DNA of 64,000 nt. Source: Argopecten irradians (taxonomy: Eukaryota; Mollusca; Bivalvia; Pectinida; Pectinidae). Numbering within the stretch: the first letter of the stretch is position 1; each line of letters starts with the position of its first letter. The notes below the pieces were generated by a model. It was not told where the DNA came from. It did not search any database and saw only the letters and a program-made list of their open reading frames with translations. The stretch is taken from contig NC_091137.1 of assembly GCF_041381155.1 (NCBI RefSeq), forward strand, positions 15,743,765 to 15,807,764. The letters are read 5' to 3'. The translations under genes and the position numbers were made by a program. This document shows positions 35,858 to 48,289 of the stretch, piece by piece.

Positions 35858-36886
35858 GTGTACAAGATCCCGGGAACCTCAGCGAATCTCATCCTTGGAA
35901 GACCAAGATTATCGCCACATATGCTCTTGAAGACGTCAGAAATGTTAACCACACGCCGAAATAACACTGCGTACCAGACAACATTCCCCGTATCCAAACG
36001 AACCATTTACCTTCCATACTTAACGGCCAACCGGAGATGGACATTTGCACCCAACGACGCTTGCCAAACAACGGTTACAAAGCACCAGGGAACCTCGATG
36101 TCATCCATCAGGCCACAATCCTCGCAGTCATCGCCCCGAAACCAGTGTTATAGATGTGGTAAGTGGGTATTACATTGTTTTCAAGAGCACGTCAATATCA
36201 ATTGTCAAGCAAAATCAGCCCAATGCTTCAAATGTGGCAAATTTGGACATTTTTCACGGGCCTGTTTTTCAAAGCGCCCAATTTCGGACCAATCCAATCC
36301 AAAACCTAAATCGAAAAGTACGTTTCATAAAAGCAGGGACGCAAAACGAATGGCAGAATTTATCTCACGGAAATCAATCGCAGTTTCATTTCCATTTTCG
36401 GACCTTTCGGACTCAGAATTCACCAAAATAAACAAAAGAAATCCAATACAAGCAACAGAAATCAAAATCACTCATGGCACGAATGAAAACGAACAAGAAA
36501 TTAAAGAGCTTAAAATCACCAATGCAAATCTTGAAGTTGAAAATGAACGTTTGAAATCAGAATTAAACGAACTGCAAACTTATACAAACAAGCTTAAAGA
36601 ATCTTTTGCCAGAACATTTAATATGTATGAAGGTGAACATGAACGTTTAAAGCGGGAGAATGAATTCTTCGAAAAAAGAAACACAGAGAAAAATGACAAA
36701 ATAGCCCGCCTCGAAAAAGATATCACAAGTTTCAAGAAAACAATGGCTGATCTTGAAAGCAAAATTCAAAATTCTGAAAGAGAAAACTGTTTTGTTAACT
36801 TTCAAACTCCTCAACAAAATTACCAAAATTATGCACCTCCTAATTATAACCAACCATTTCGGCCAAATCAATTCGGCTACTATTAA
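35858..36886 (+). CDS. Zinc-knuckle plus coiled-coil gag-like protein
   Basis: 342 codons. An N-terminal part of about 95 residues has no recognised fold. An atypical first knuckle (CYRCGKWVLHCFQEH..NC) is followed by a standard CCHC knuckle (CFKCGKFGHFSRAC, about residues 122-135). A Ser/Lys-rich stretch follows, then a coiled coil of about 120 residues rich in Glu, Lys, Leu and Asn (about 195-315), and a Gln/Asn/Pro/Tyr-rich tail ending in FGYY. A retroviral-type capsid domain is not evident. It probably binds the element's RNA and self-assembles. The ATG at 35858 lies about 55 bp after the primer-binding site. Confidence 0.75.
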   Translation: MYKIPGTSANLILGRPRLSPHMLLKTSEMLTTRRNNTAYQTTFPVSKRTIYLPYLTANRRWTFAPNDACQTTVTKHQGTSMSSIRPQSSQSSPRNQCYRCGKWVLHCFQEHVNINCQAKSAQCFKCGKFGHFSRACFSKRPISDQSNPKPKSKSTFHKSRDAKRMAEFISRKSIAVSFPFSDLSDSEFTKINKRNPIQATEIKITHGTNENEQEIKELKITNANLEVENERLKSELNELQTYTNKLKESFARTFNMYEGEHERLKRENEFFEKRNTEKNDKIARLEKDITSFKKTMADLESKIQNSERENCFVNFQTPQQNYQNYAPPNYNQPFRPNQFGYY

Positions 36887-37097
36887 TACCTTTTTAGTAG
36901 TTTTGCGAAACCCGTGCTTAGACTATAATTCTTCTAAATATTAAGAAGTTATTAAATGATAGTCTCTTGAGAACAACAATATCCACTTTTATTACATATG
37001 TGTTTATTTGAAGGACAATTATTGAATGAACATTATTCATTTTCACAAACTTTTCATTTAGACTCTGGGACAGAGTCTAACGGAGCGCGAAGGAAGT

Positions 37098-37834
37098 TAT
37101 CATAGCGAAATTTCGTACGTTTATTGTTCTTACATAATTGTTTATAATTTACCTGTGAATGTTTTGATAGTTAATTATTCAGATCTTTATATCTACCTTA
37201 TGTCCTTATCTTTGTGGAATTACCGCCAATTAATATGACGCTCAATTCTTCACGTGTCAATCAAAGCGTGTATACTGTCGATATCTCTACCTGAGGCGTT
37301 GGTGTCATTAAGGCTTGGAAAGTCTTTTTACTGTATATCAAAGCACACACTCTATTGTCAAGACTTTCAATTGTTATGTAATTAACCTTACATCCGGAGT
37401 TACCTGCCAAACTGGACAGTAGACTTCATAAAAACGCCTTTTGATATTTGGAGGCCAGTTGGATTGCCAACGATCAACCGGACAGGACGGTCCACCATCG
37501 GACGTTTATTACATATTTTCAATGTTGGATTTCCAAATAGAGAACAAGTGTGAAACTATGGACTTATTGTTGGATTGCCATCTACGGACATAATATACAG
37601 TGTCTACATTGGATTACCAATATCAGTGAACTTTAAATTTACCTTCTAAGCAATGTGCCACTATTTTGTTTATTTATGAAATGAAAATCAATTCAAATTA
37701 CCAATACAAGAAACGAATATAAGCCAGTCGAACTCTTTGTTTTGTGTCCTGCTAATTTAGCCCAATATCAACGGTTCGAAAACAACCAACAATCAATCAA
37801 CAATCATACACAGAACAAAATAATTCTTATGAAA
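37098..37834 (+). repeat. Right LTR of the gag-only element
   Basis: Partner of 35064-35800 at an offset of 2034. It follows a purine-rich tract and a small hairpin TTAGACTCTG..CAGAGTCTAA. Confidence 0.8.
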
Positions 37835-38490
37835 TATACAAGTCCGAATCGAATCCCTAGGATCCTGTCATACAATCCTGCTACGACAATTTGCTACCAT
37901 CATTCCACCATACTGTTGTTTTAATTTTTTGTTCTCTCATTCTTTTAAACCATTTTTATCTCCATTCCTGTAATTGCACAACGCATGATTTAAAATAATC
38001 ATATCTACCTGTATTTCACCTTTCTTCAATTATTGTGTCGGCACAGGTAAAATTTTTGATCTTCATACCCAGCAACATAATATATTTGTTTATCTGTGGT
38101 CCTCATTGTGTGTTTAATTTTTTTTTTACTGTCAGTTTGTAAAATGCACATGGACGTCATCCTAAATCTAACAGGCTTCAAACATTCTCTTCTGCCACTG
38201 CCAACGTTGATTACAGGTGTAATATCAATAAATCTTGTCTTTAAATTCAAAGTTCACCCGAGCTATGTGAATCATATAAAAATGACAACAAGCACTTGTC
38301 CCAAGGGATCCAGCACATCATGTCTTAAACAAGGTGTCTTGCTGCGGTGGTCCCTCTAGATCTGTAGCAAGACCTAAAATTAAAAATTCAAAGCAGAAAA
38401 AAATGTACTGGTTGAAACAAGGATAAAGGAACAATGCAACTACATAAAAGACCTACCTATGAAGAGGGAGTGGGGGCGGAGGATTATACT
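37835..38490. other. Gene-free AT-rich DNA
   Basis: No supported gene. Short open frames on both strands show no recognisable domain. Confidence 0.4.
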
Positions 38491-38790
38491 TAAAGATGCT
38501 CCACCGCTGACAAATGGTATTTTTTCACTATAAAAAACAGGAGCAGACGATTTAGTATTTTTCTTCAGTTACAAAAGTTACTTTGCACCATTACCACCAT
38601 TGAAAAGTTTGAACTTCTAATTTTATTTCACGTCAAAAATATGAAAAATAATTAATTGCATCGGTGGCACTATATCCTATATAGAAGGAAGTACTAATTG
38701 TGCATGCACCAAAGACAAAATGCATTATTTTATATTATATATATTTTTTGTGTTAATTAGACAAACATATATATACTGTACCTGGAGGAG
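38491..38790. repeat. GATGCTCC dispersed repeat, partial copy
   Basis: Starts GATGCTCCACCGCTGACA, continues with a TTACAAAAGTTACTTTGCACC segment and ends in TGTTAATTAGACAAACATA. These phrases recur, inverted, near 63.1-63.6 kb, and in part near 34.7 and 58.9-59.2 kb. Confidence 0.65.
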
Positions 38791-40407
38791 GGTGGGGGGG
38801 GGTGTTATTGATGTGCCATTAAGTGTGATACATAGGCGGTCAGTTCCGTGTTCTTAGGATCCTTCCTGACATTGCTATGGCCTATACACCATTTTTTTCA
38901 GAAACTAGGCTGGATTTACGAGATTTGGGTTGAAAATATCACGCAATTTTAATGTAAAGGGAATTGACTTGCAGTCACGTTTTTCGAATTTATTTCAAAA
39001 TGGCGGAAAATCATAGTAGTAAAATTGAAAGAAAAAGTCAAGGTATGAGAGAAAAATACTCTTGTGTTTCTCTCCTCCATGACATGGGGCTTATGTTTCA
39101 GTATCCGCTGTGATATGATTGTGCCAGGACATAGTATTTGTGGTTTATTGAAACAAATATATGCTATTGTATCCCCCTTTTTTAATTCAACTATTATCCC
39201 CCCATAATGTGTAGCCTCACCTTTTAACCTCATCTTGCACAACAAGTATACATTACAACAATACAACAATATGCTATTCTTTACTTGCTCGTTGAGAGTA
39301 TCATTTTCATAATGACGGTAAGAAATATTGTATTTCTCTATAAACACAAACATTATGTGTCTATAAACATCGCTAGGGGCCGATAATATCTGGGAATAAA
39401 AATTGACGACAGAAGATTATTTATTTTTTATGTTTGTTATTTTTTCACTATACTGGAATGTGTTTGTTTGTGTCTTATTCCGGAAATTCTACACCTGTTT
39501 AAGTTATGTGTGCTAGAACTTTCGTATTCACGAATCCAGAAGAGCTTTTGATAATTTTCACCACCAAAACTTAACAACAATTGAGAATTACAGTACAAAT
39601 AAGAGCTGAAAATGAATTTGGGAGTACGGTTTTTACATCTACAGTGGAGTGAATTGAGTACGTACGGCCAGCCACGAATCCAAATTGTGGTCTGCAATTC
39701 CATTTCACATTTTTACAGTGTAAGTAGTAATTGTAAAGTGATTTCTGCATGTGTTTCCACCTAATCATACATAAGGCATGAGAGGAAGAATTGTGTAGTG
39801 CATAAATTGTGTTGCACGTATTGTTTATAAGGCATACTACATGTTTGTCTGGCCATTTGAATGATTTTTACAGCTTAATTCACCAAACTTGATGGGTTTC
39901 AATAGATAACTGAAGAAAAATTAGCAGGTCAAACTTTTTGCCCAGTTACAGCATATACAACTTTACTATGTGGTACATGTATTATGCGCTGAAGACACGC
40001 ACTGTGAACATACTAGTGCAAATATATCAGCACTAAGGTATGATTAGCACTAAAAAATTGTTGGAACTCTCCTATATATATATATATACATGTATCTTGT
40101 GATATCAATACTGGTATCCTAGACCCTTCTACATAGATGAGTACACAGTAAAATATGTTTATATAAAAACTCAATTAAAACCAAGTCAATGTTATATCGA
40201 AGCATTTTTCATTCCGTATTATTTTCCTATATTGCATTTGTAATAACGATGCTGAGAACGATGTAATTTTATGAGTCTCCAGTACATTAAATTGCCTTCT
40301 TTGGGGATTTTTATGCCTATAATTCTCACAGGATTGCAGACAAATTGAATAATGCGCGTAAGGGCGCTATGATTAATTTTATGATTAATATATTTTTAAG
40401 CAAACCT
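38791..40407. other. Gene-free DNA
   Basis: No supported gene. It contains a G-rich run near 38790-38800 and a TA microsatellite near 40075-40090. Confidence 0.4.
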
Positions 40408-40602
40408 GGGCCCAGTTTTATGAATATTCATTAATTCTAGCGAATTCCTTAACTCAAATGTCCCCATAGAAAAGCATTACAAAAGGTAAGGAAAACATCT
40501 TAAGTTAAGGAGCTTTCCTTAAATTCTATAATGCTTTCTTATGGAGAATTTAAAGTTAAGGGATTCCTTAAATTTAAGGAATGATCATTAAACTGGGCCC
40601 TG
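40408..40602. repeat. 195-bp fold-back with GGGCCC ends
   Basis: CTGGGCCCAGTTTTATGA at the left is mirrored by TTAAACTGGGCCC at the right. The internal words CCTTAACT and AGTTAAGG, and CATAGAAAAGCATTA and TAATGCTTTCTTATG, also pair. Likely a MITE. Confidence 0.75.
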
Positions 40603-42660
40603 TAATGTACACTGTTATCACTATTACCAAATCAAATTCCCCGCTGCCCCCGTCAGTGGAGCCTCTTCTTGTGACGTCTTCAGAACCGCGGACGTCATTC
40701 GCGGTAAAAAAATAAGTTTATGGAAATAAACATAAAATCATCAGTACATTTCCATCGTGTCCCATCTCTAGTTTATTCAACATTTTGAAATCAGAACTAC
40801 AAAAATTGTTGCATATAACATGGAGTAATTGGGTTTTTTCAGGCAGCATGCAAGTACGCATAAAAATGCGTATCGCGTCATTTCGTCATGACGTCATTCA
40901 GGACGACGTCACAATACATGTTAACGTAGTCCGTCCCTTCTGTGACGTCATACGTTTGTAACGTCGCTATCCGGATCCCGGCAAACATTTTTTATTTCTC
41001 CGTACCCATCTATTACAACTCCCTTTTGAAATCGGCATTCGAGCAAGTATTTCGTCTAGAACCTTTTCGAGTTTTTACTTGAAGTATATTGATCTAAAGG
41101 TGTGACAATCGGTAAAAATAGTATAACTTTGAAGATTCATGCATGAAGCAAAATCCAAGAATCATAATAGTTGCTAAACAATCAGATGGAATACACATGG
41201 ATTTACGGGTACCCAAAATGAAAAACTTCATATCAGTAGTAACAAATGAATGACCGTTATCATTATAATTTCATACCTATCTTTTTGCAGAGTAGAAATA
41301 AATCTACACAGTATATAGATGCAGAAAGAAGTTAGTGGTGTTTTGAATGGAAACATTTGAGTTTCGAGCTCCAATAGGCACTCTTCCTAAGATACCGGTA
41401 TACTAATTTTCGTCCGGAAACGGACAAACAAAATACAGAAATAGAATTGCTGGACAAATATTTTCATTTTATATTTTTATTAAAATCTTTATTTATAATT
41501 TGAAAATTGCTATAACGAAATACAATCCATTTTAATACAGTTCCACACAGAGCAAAATATTTGTCTCTGAGAAAGCTGATATATTTCTTGCTGAATTAGA
41601 CTCTTTGAAATTTTGAGGTCAGGCCTACATGTACATATGCAGCTTGCAAACTGGTTTGTTATATTTATGAATAATATGAATAAATGAAATCATTAAGATA
41701 TGTAGTTATTGTGTTATCTGGTATGCTCCAATAATACAGTATAATAAGTATAGAAAACTAACAAGGGAAAATGAATAACATAAAACATAGAAAAGTGCTA
41801 CGGATTCGTCTATTTTGAACATTTTGAGGACAAAATTTGAGGGGTATTAGGAAGCAAATCGGTCATATTTTGAAAAATAATGCGGTGAGGTATGCTTTTT
41901 ATTGGCATTAATTATTGCAAGTAAGCCAATCTTCATGGAAATTCTAAAAAATCGATTTTTCTTGAGATCATTTTTTCAGAAAAAAAGAAAACATGACTGA
42001 TGCAATTTTTCAACTAAAATTGGGTGGTCCGGATTTAATTTTAAAATAATGATATCTGAATTCAAAAATACAGTGAAATGCGTTCAAGCGTCCGGAATTG
42101 CCTTGCGGATCGTTCAAACCACAAATCACGTGAATAGTTTCAACCAGTCGTATGCGCGTTTATCGGCTCGGGAATAGCGTCAGTCAAACTGTGGGCGGAG
42201 TTTAGTAACAGCGATAGTCTAACTGAGGGCGGAGTTTACCTGTTATAGCTGTTGCACATTCAAAAGCGTACGCAATTTCAATCATTAATACCGCAAAAAT
42301 TTGGCATACAAAACTGTAAAATAAAAACAGCATTACATGTACGTATATAGCCATGACCTACATGTACATAGCCATAGTCACAGGTTAAAGTGAGTTGAAA
42401 TTTGGTATTTGGTATCTTAACTTGATAATACTATTTTATTTGAAATCACATGAGCTAGAGAGTCGTTACTTATACATGTACATGTATGTATATTCCAAAC
42501 GTCAAATTATGCTTTCTTGAACTACAATAGAGTGTTTTTAGACACAACTTATCATAGGTTTGAATAGAAATCTACATAAGCATACTTTTAAACATTACAA
42601 TTCAAGCAACTAACAATTAGACGTGGGATGTCTGCTTCCGGATGAAACATCTACATTAGG
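40603..42660. other. Gene-free DNA
   Basis: No gene supported. A cluster of GACGTCA words lies at 40670-40960. Two diverged copies of a short phrase with GTGGGCGGAGTTTA occur at about 42190 and 42227. Confidence 0.4.
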
Positions 42661-43021
42661 CAAAAAATGTCTGTTTAGGGTTACCCGACCGACCCTAATT
42701 TTTTACCCCCGACCCTAATTTTTTGTACCAAAAAGGATACTCCTATTAATAGTTTTACGCTAGGCCAATCTAATCTGTTAATACCTTCTTTCTTAGTAAA
42801 ATCTCCAATTATTCATTGTTAAATAAAGAGTCAAGAGTAAAAGACACTTAAATGTTTGATCATTTTATTGATAAATAGGAGCTATATATCTGTTTAGTAA
42901 ACAGCTCGCTATTGCATCTGAACTTGACAAAAAAAATATATGAATATATATAAAAAAAAATCGCTACCTACCGACCCTATTTTTTTGCCAATGTAACCCT
43001 AAACAAACATATTTTTTGAGC
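42661..43021. repeat. 360-bp element with inverted ends
   Basis: The left end CAAAAAATGTCTGTTTAGGG is the complement of the right end (CCCTAAACAAACATATTTTTTG). Next to it CCGACCCTAATTTTTT at the left pairs with a TAGGGTCGG complement at the right. The inner 200 bp are not symmetrical. A non-autonomous DNA transposon is likely. Confidence 0.75.
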
Positions 43022-44560
43022 TTATATATTCAGCTATAACCGTGTATGTTCCAGGGAACGTTTTACGAAGCTACAATGTATCAAGATATAGTGTTGTTGT
43101 CTTTCGTTGGTTATACAATTGTATGGTACTGATTGAATTAAAAAACATGTTTGAAACCTTTTATCTCCAAGTGTATGCTAACAAATCTTTGGTACAAAGG
43201 TGTGACCAAGTCAAATCAGTAGATTTCTTTGAAGTCAACATTGTTTGCGCTACACCACATGGAGTCTAACCAATCGAGGCAACTTCCCAGAGATTTCATT
43301 GGCTGTCGTAACAGAATGTTACAACATTTGAGGGAGGAGTCTAATCCGGACGCTTGAACGCAGTTCACTTTTATTGTGGAAAACCCAGCTTATTGGATAT
43401 AGTTATGAATTCTATATCCCCTACTGAAGCTATGACCATGTCACGGGCATATAATTTATATGTTATGGGATATTACAGGGAGGAAATATTATTTATTTAA
43501 AAATCCTTAAAATCCGGAATTTTAAGTCATTAGTACATATCATTAAGCAACCCTGGTTTTTGTTATCAGGGTATAAGCAACCCTGGTTTTTGTTATCAGG
43601 GTATACCTAAAATCAAAATATCAAAAAATGAATGAAATCCTTGCGAGGAAACCAGAAGGAACGGTCTACCTTAAACATATCACTACACTAACGGATGTAT
43701 AGGAGAATTATGATCTCATAAATTCCCTTTTTGGTTGGTAAGGTTTTATAGTGTCGGTCCCGAGCAAATGGATATATATCGTGTTCTACTGTAATCGCCT
43801 CCATATCAACCGTCGTTTATAACTTTATCAATGTGTTTGTAATTGTTATCTCAGTACCAACTTAGTAAATAAAACTATTCATTCTGTTGAATTATTGTGG
43901 GTTTGAAATAATTCTGTATCTTTCAATAACAGATACCGCGAGTTACTTACTACATCTGATATTAACGCAAATGGCATAACTGATACAACCAATTAAAACT
44001 TACAAATAAAATGTATTTGCGGCAATCTGATCAAAATCATCTGCTCATGGCGTAATGTATTTTAAACGTACTAACACAATGAAGGCAACGAACAAGTTAT
44101 GTACAGACGATTTTAATCAGATTATGTTTGTAGATAATTAAAATTGAGTGTTGACATTCAGGAATCCAAATTTAATTAAGGATCTGCTTCGGCGATGAAT
44201 CAGTCTCGTTGAGTCCATTTCAATCTTGATCAAAGAGTTTTTATGATTTTTCAAAAAAATATTTGCATCGTTTTGTAGCAAATACACATCTGAAAAAGAT
44301 GAGCTTCTATTGTTGGTAGATTTTTTGTATCTGAATTTGAAGAATTGATCATCTTTTTAGCCATATTGAAAAAAAGTGCACTGTATACGATATATGGAGA
44401 GTTAAAATTTCAAATTATTTTTTTTTTTGCCTGAAAATTTTTACTTAAATCGTAAGTGCGATAGTTTTATGTAGTTTAGATATCTTTCTGTAAATGTTTT
44501 CAAGATTCATTGTAAGGAAATATTAAACTTGTAAGCGAGAAACTTTTTTTATTTATACAT
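43022..44560. other. Gene-free DNA with a short tandem duplication
   Basis: 43542-43601 holds two tandem copies of a 30-bp unit (AGCAACCCTGG..TTATCAGGGTATA), each with a CCCTGG..CAGGG hairpin. The rest shows no gene; short open frames lack homology I recognise. Confidence 0.5.
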
Positions 44561-44995
44561 TTAAAAGGGGAGATTCAGTCTAAGAGTACATCAAAATTTA
44601 ATCATCGAAAACAAACCAGTTCTTATGGAGATCAGATAAATTGGTTTACTGTGATATGCTAGAAAACTCACTGTGGTGAAATGTGTGTGGAATGATCACT
44701 CGCTGTCCGCCATTTCACATTGTGGTCGGCCAACTTGTATGCTGAATTTTAATTTCATCTTGGAACTTGACAATGATATACCACTGACAACACAACCATT
44801 TTACAGGCTCAGAAAGACACGATATTAATATTGATAAAGCTATAACAACAGTATCAATTTAAATACTTAACATTGTCGTTGAATTTGACAATATTTTTGT
44901 GATATGTTTCATAAGAAATGTAGAACAATACATTTATGCCATATTCTGCTTTGTGGTTATGTAACAGAATGAGACTCACTGAATTATCCCTTTAA
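44561..44995. repeat. TTAA-flanked MITE, copy 1
   Basis: Begins TTAAAAGGGGAGATTCAGTC and ends ACTGAATTATCCCTTTAA. The interior matches 58167-58744 in several blocks, including GTCCGCCATT..CACATTGTGGTCG and TTTCATAAGAAATGTAGAAC. It is shorter than copy 2 by about 140 bp. Ends in TTAA suggest mobilisation by a piggyBac-type transposase, which is an inference. Confidence 0.75.
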
Positions 44996-46442
44996 TGAAG
45001 TTTAAGTTATTTGAATTTTTTTGGACATCGGCCCCCAATTTAATGCCGGGTTTAGAAACATCAACATTAAAAAAAGATATAAGAAAAAATGTCAGTCATC
45101 AGAACTTTTTCTTTGAAGCGTGGAATCACAAACAGGGGTAATTTCATTTTCAAAAAAGGCGTAGGGTAACAAATGCTGTAAAAAGTGATGAAAAATAATA
45201 AGTGGTAATATACTATCTTAAAAATCCCAAAGATTTTGTCAATTATTCAAACATGGATATAGTATTGCTTGATTTTGTCATGTGTATGATCAAAACATTG
45301 AAATTCTGGCAAAATAACACATTGGTTCAAATAGTTATCTTTGATTCATACTACAAAATTAAGTACAGTACACTGTCATATTATTTCTATTCCATTTCGG
45401 ACTTTGGTTTGAACTCCTATTTATGAAAATACATATTACAAAAAAAAAAAAAAAAACAGTAAAGAAGATCTTTAATTGAGATTTTTGAACTTCCCTGTTT
45501 AGATGTGATATTATAACACTGCATTGTTTGTTCTAATGCCAATCTGAAGAGTGGTCCTCGATTTCAATGGTGTGAAGATATGTTTATGGACATATCAAGT
45601 TATATTACCAGATGATTTATTTGACTAGATGTCATATGATGTCATAGATTTATTTCGTTTCAAAATTAATCGATAACAGCAAGATACAATAAAATGTAAT
45701 ACCTTATTCTCTTGTAAATTGAATACGCCAGTACGAAGATCGCAGTTTTATTTTTTATCCGGTATTGGTCTGTATGGCGACAGAAAGGGCCATGAAAAAG
45801 GAATAACACTCTCCTAAACCGGTACAGACATCCGGTATCACAGCCTCAAAACATGTGACACGTACAAAACCAATCCTTAATATTTCAATTTTCACTGAAG
45901 TTGGACTCAATGAAACTAATTAAAAAATCCGGTTTCATTTGCTCATGAACTTGGGTATGAACCTGGGTATCATCGCGCAAGAAAATATTTTATCTAGACC
46001 TACTTTTGCCTAAGAAGACGTACATGTAGCTTCCTACTAGGCCTAGCTAGGCATAAATCTAAACAGCGATGGGTTTTAAAAAAGTGCAAATATTGCGGAC
46101 AGATTTCTACAATTTTAAAAGCATTTTTATGAACTCTCGTTTTACTGACTCTTGTGTATCGTTCGAGTCGGGCAACATTAGTTACCTACCGAAGAAAAAT
46201 AAAATGTACCATGGCCCATGTATGACGTGTGTCGAAAGTACGTTACAACGTCTCAGTTACAAACAAATGATGAAGCCTAAACGGCGATAAGAAATACCAT
46301 ATGAGTGTTGATTTACCTTTAATCAGCTGTTTAACTTGTATCAAGGCTAAAGGATATATAAACCACTAGAACATTTCCGTTCCCATCACCTTACGATGAC
46401 TCTCCATTTTGAATCGAAGCGGGAGACAACCGTATCACACAG
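44996..46442. other. Gene-free AT-rich DNA
   Basis: No supported gene; a run of A lies near 45442-45458. An open frame at 46069-46290 (73 codons) has no recognisable domain and no splice context that I can defend. Confidence 0.4.
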
Positions 46443-46680
46443 TCTAGACATTATCCTTCCGCACCCTCCGCGGACCATTTTTGCAATCACTTCTAAATCT
46501 ATTGTAAATGATTTATGTTTCATCTTGATTACATTGATCATATTTCAATTCTCACTGAAGTTGGTCTAGACATTATCCTTCCGCATCTTCGGCGGACCAT
46601 TTTTACAATCAATTCTAAATCTATGCAAATATTTTATGTTTCATCTGTATTACATTGTTAATGGAGTTGTTTCTAAATTA
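46443..46680. repeat. About 122-bp tandem duplication
   Basis: TCTAGACATTATCCTTCCGC followed by GCGGACCATTTTT and TTATGTTTCATC occurs twice, at about 46443 and 46565. The copies differ at several bases. Confidence 0.75.
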
Positions 46681-47199
46681 ATGTATGACAAATTGTAATA
46701 TTTGTGCTATTTATTTTTATTAGTTGTATTCTAATGGCGCACTATTTTCTTACGTCTCTCGTTATAGACTTGCACAAACCAAGAAACTCGCATAAAAAAA
46801 AAAAAAAAAAAAAAAAAATAACAACAAAAATATAATACGATTGAATTGAAATATAAGGATTGAATCTTGCTTTGGTCGATTCCATGGGATGATGAATTGA
46901 GTTGCTATTGAAGAATTATTGAAATATCTTATTTGGTACAGAAGGGAGTGAAATATGAATCCGATTTTTTAGATTCAGATAAAAAAAAATAAGATTTTCA
47001 AAAATTCAATGTACAATCTTCAAATTTCTTGTTTTATAGGGGGATATGTGATTCAATTAATATTGCCCTCAGATTAAATAAAATAGAAAAAGAATAAAGT
47101 TTCATCATCAATAGACCTTTTATTCCACATCATATACATATTCTTATATAAAGTAGAGATGTAAGGATATATATAGAAATATGATAAAATCAACACAAA
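46681..47199. other. Gene-free AT-rich DNA
   Basis: Holds a poly(A) run near 46794-46820; no gene recognised. Confidence 0.4.
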
Positions 47200-47680
47200 A
47201 TACTAATTTTGCAGATTTGAAATGGCTTTTAAATCCTAACATTCAAATAGAAAATTGGAAAAAATATACACAAATATTTTTAAAATGACATCTCAAGACA
47301 CTACAATACAATGGTTCCAATATAGGTTGCAACAAAGAATTCTTCCCCTAAATATGTACTTAAAAATATTGGAGTAAGGAATTGCAAAAAAATATAATTT
47401 CTGTAAAATAGAAACTGAAAGTATCATACATTTATTTTGGGAATGTAATGAAATAAAAACTCTTTGGCAGCATTTGATTAAATGGATTAAAAATACAATT
47501 GATAAAAATGTAGGCTAGATCTAATGTCAATTCTATTTGGGAAAACAACAATTATTAACCAAATTTTCTGATACAATCAAATTACTTCCACATGATTGAT
47601 AGGGAGAGGGCTTCATACAAGTTGGAAAACTTGTGTCCAATCCCGTTGTATGTAAAAATTACACAATAAAATATGTTTAA
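47200..47680 (+). pseudogene. LINE ORF2 C-terminal remnant, plus strand
   Basis: Broken frames give WFQYRLQQRILPLN and, after a stop, a Cys-rich tail with FCKIETESIIHLFWEC and LW. These are typical of the C-terminal end of non-LTR retrotransposon ORF2 proteins. At least one stop and one frame shift are present. The tail to about 47680, with AATAAA, may be the 3'UTR. Confidence 0.7.
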
Positions 47681-48289
47681 ATCAAACCTTATCCATGTTT
47701 CTTCCAGAAAAGGTAATAAGCATACTTTTATACCTTTTTATTCAGGATTTTCATTCAATACAATATGTAAATATAATCAATAGACTCTCCAACACATACA
47801 CACATACTGTAAAAAAACTCCTATATTTAACACATGCATACACATCCATACACATATAATAACAACCAAATATGAGGCTTATATTTTGTGTATAGTAGCA
47901 CACATTTGGAGTTTGAAGATGAGAAAAAAAATCAAATATATTGCACTGAATATTATGGAAAGGAATCAAAGACAGGAGGATAAGAAAAAGAAAACAGAGC
48001 GACAGAAGACAAAGAGTTAGAAAGAAAGAAAAAGAAATAAGAAGAAAAGTTGAAAAGGTCTAGGTAGGATGGAGACGGAGGAACAATATGATAATTTGAA
48101 TACTGTATGATATAATATAACAAAACAAATCGGAGGCTTTGTGTGGGCGGGAAGGGGGAGGAACTAGGGGTGCTATGAGGGGATAGATAAAAATTAAAAC
48201 AAAAAATAATAATAATAAGTAGCGATTTAAATGGCTTTATAAAGTTAATAAAGTAAATGTGTGACAAAGTGCATTTATAACTTGATAAG
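47681..48289. other. Spacer between two LINE remnants
   Basis: AT-rich with purine-rich runs near 47985-48060; no gene recognised. Confidence 0.4.

Larger units (their letters stand above)
35064..37834 (+). mobile_element. Non-autonomous LTR element with a gag-like frame only
   Basis: Two long direct repeats (35064-35800 and 37098-37834, about 737 bp, roughly 98% alike by eye) flank an internal region of about 1.3 kb. A plausible primer-binding site (TGGTGTGAGAATCCGAGG at 35803) follows the left repeat and a purine-rich GCGAAGGAAG precedes the right one. The only long frame lacks protease, reverse transcriptase and integrase, so the element would depend on another for copying. I saw no clear target-site duplication. 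Confidence 0.8.
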
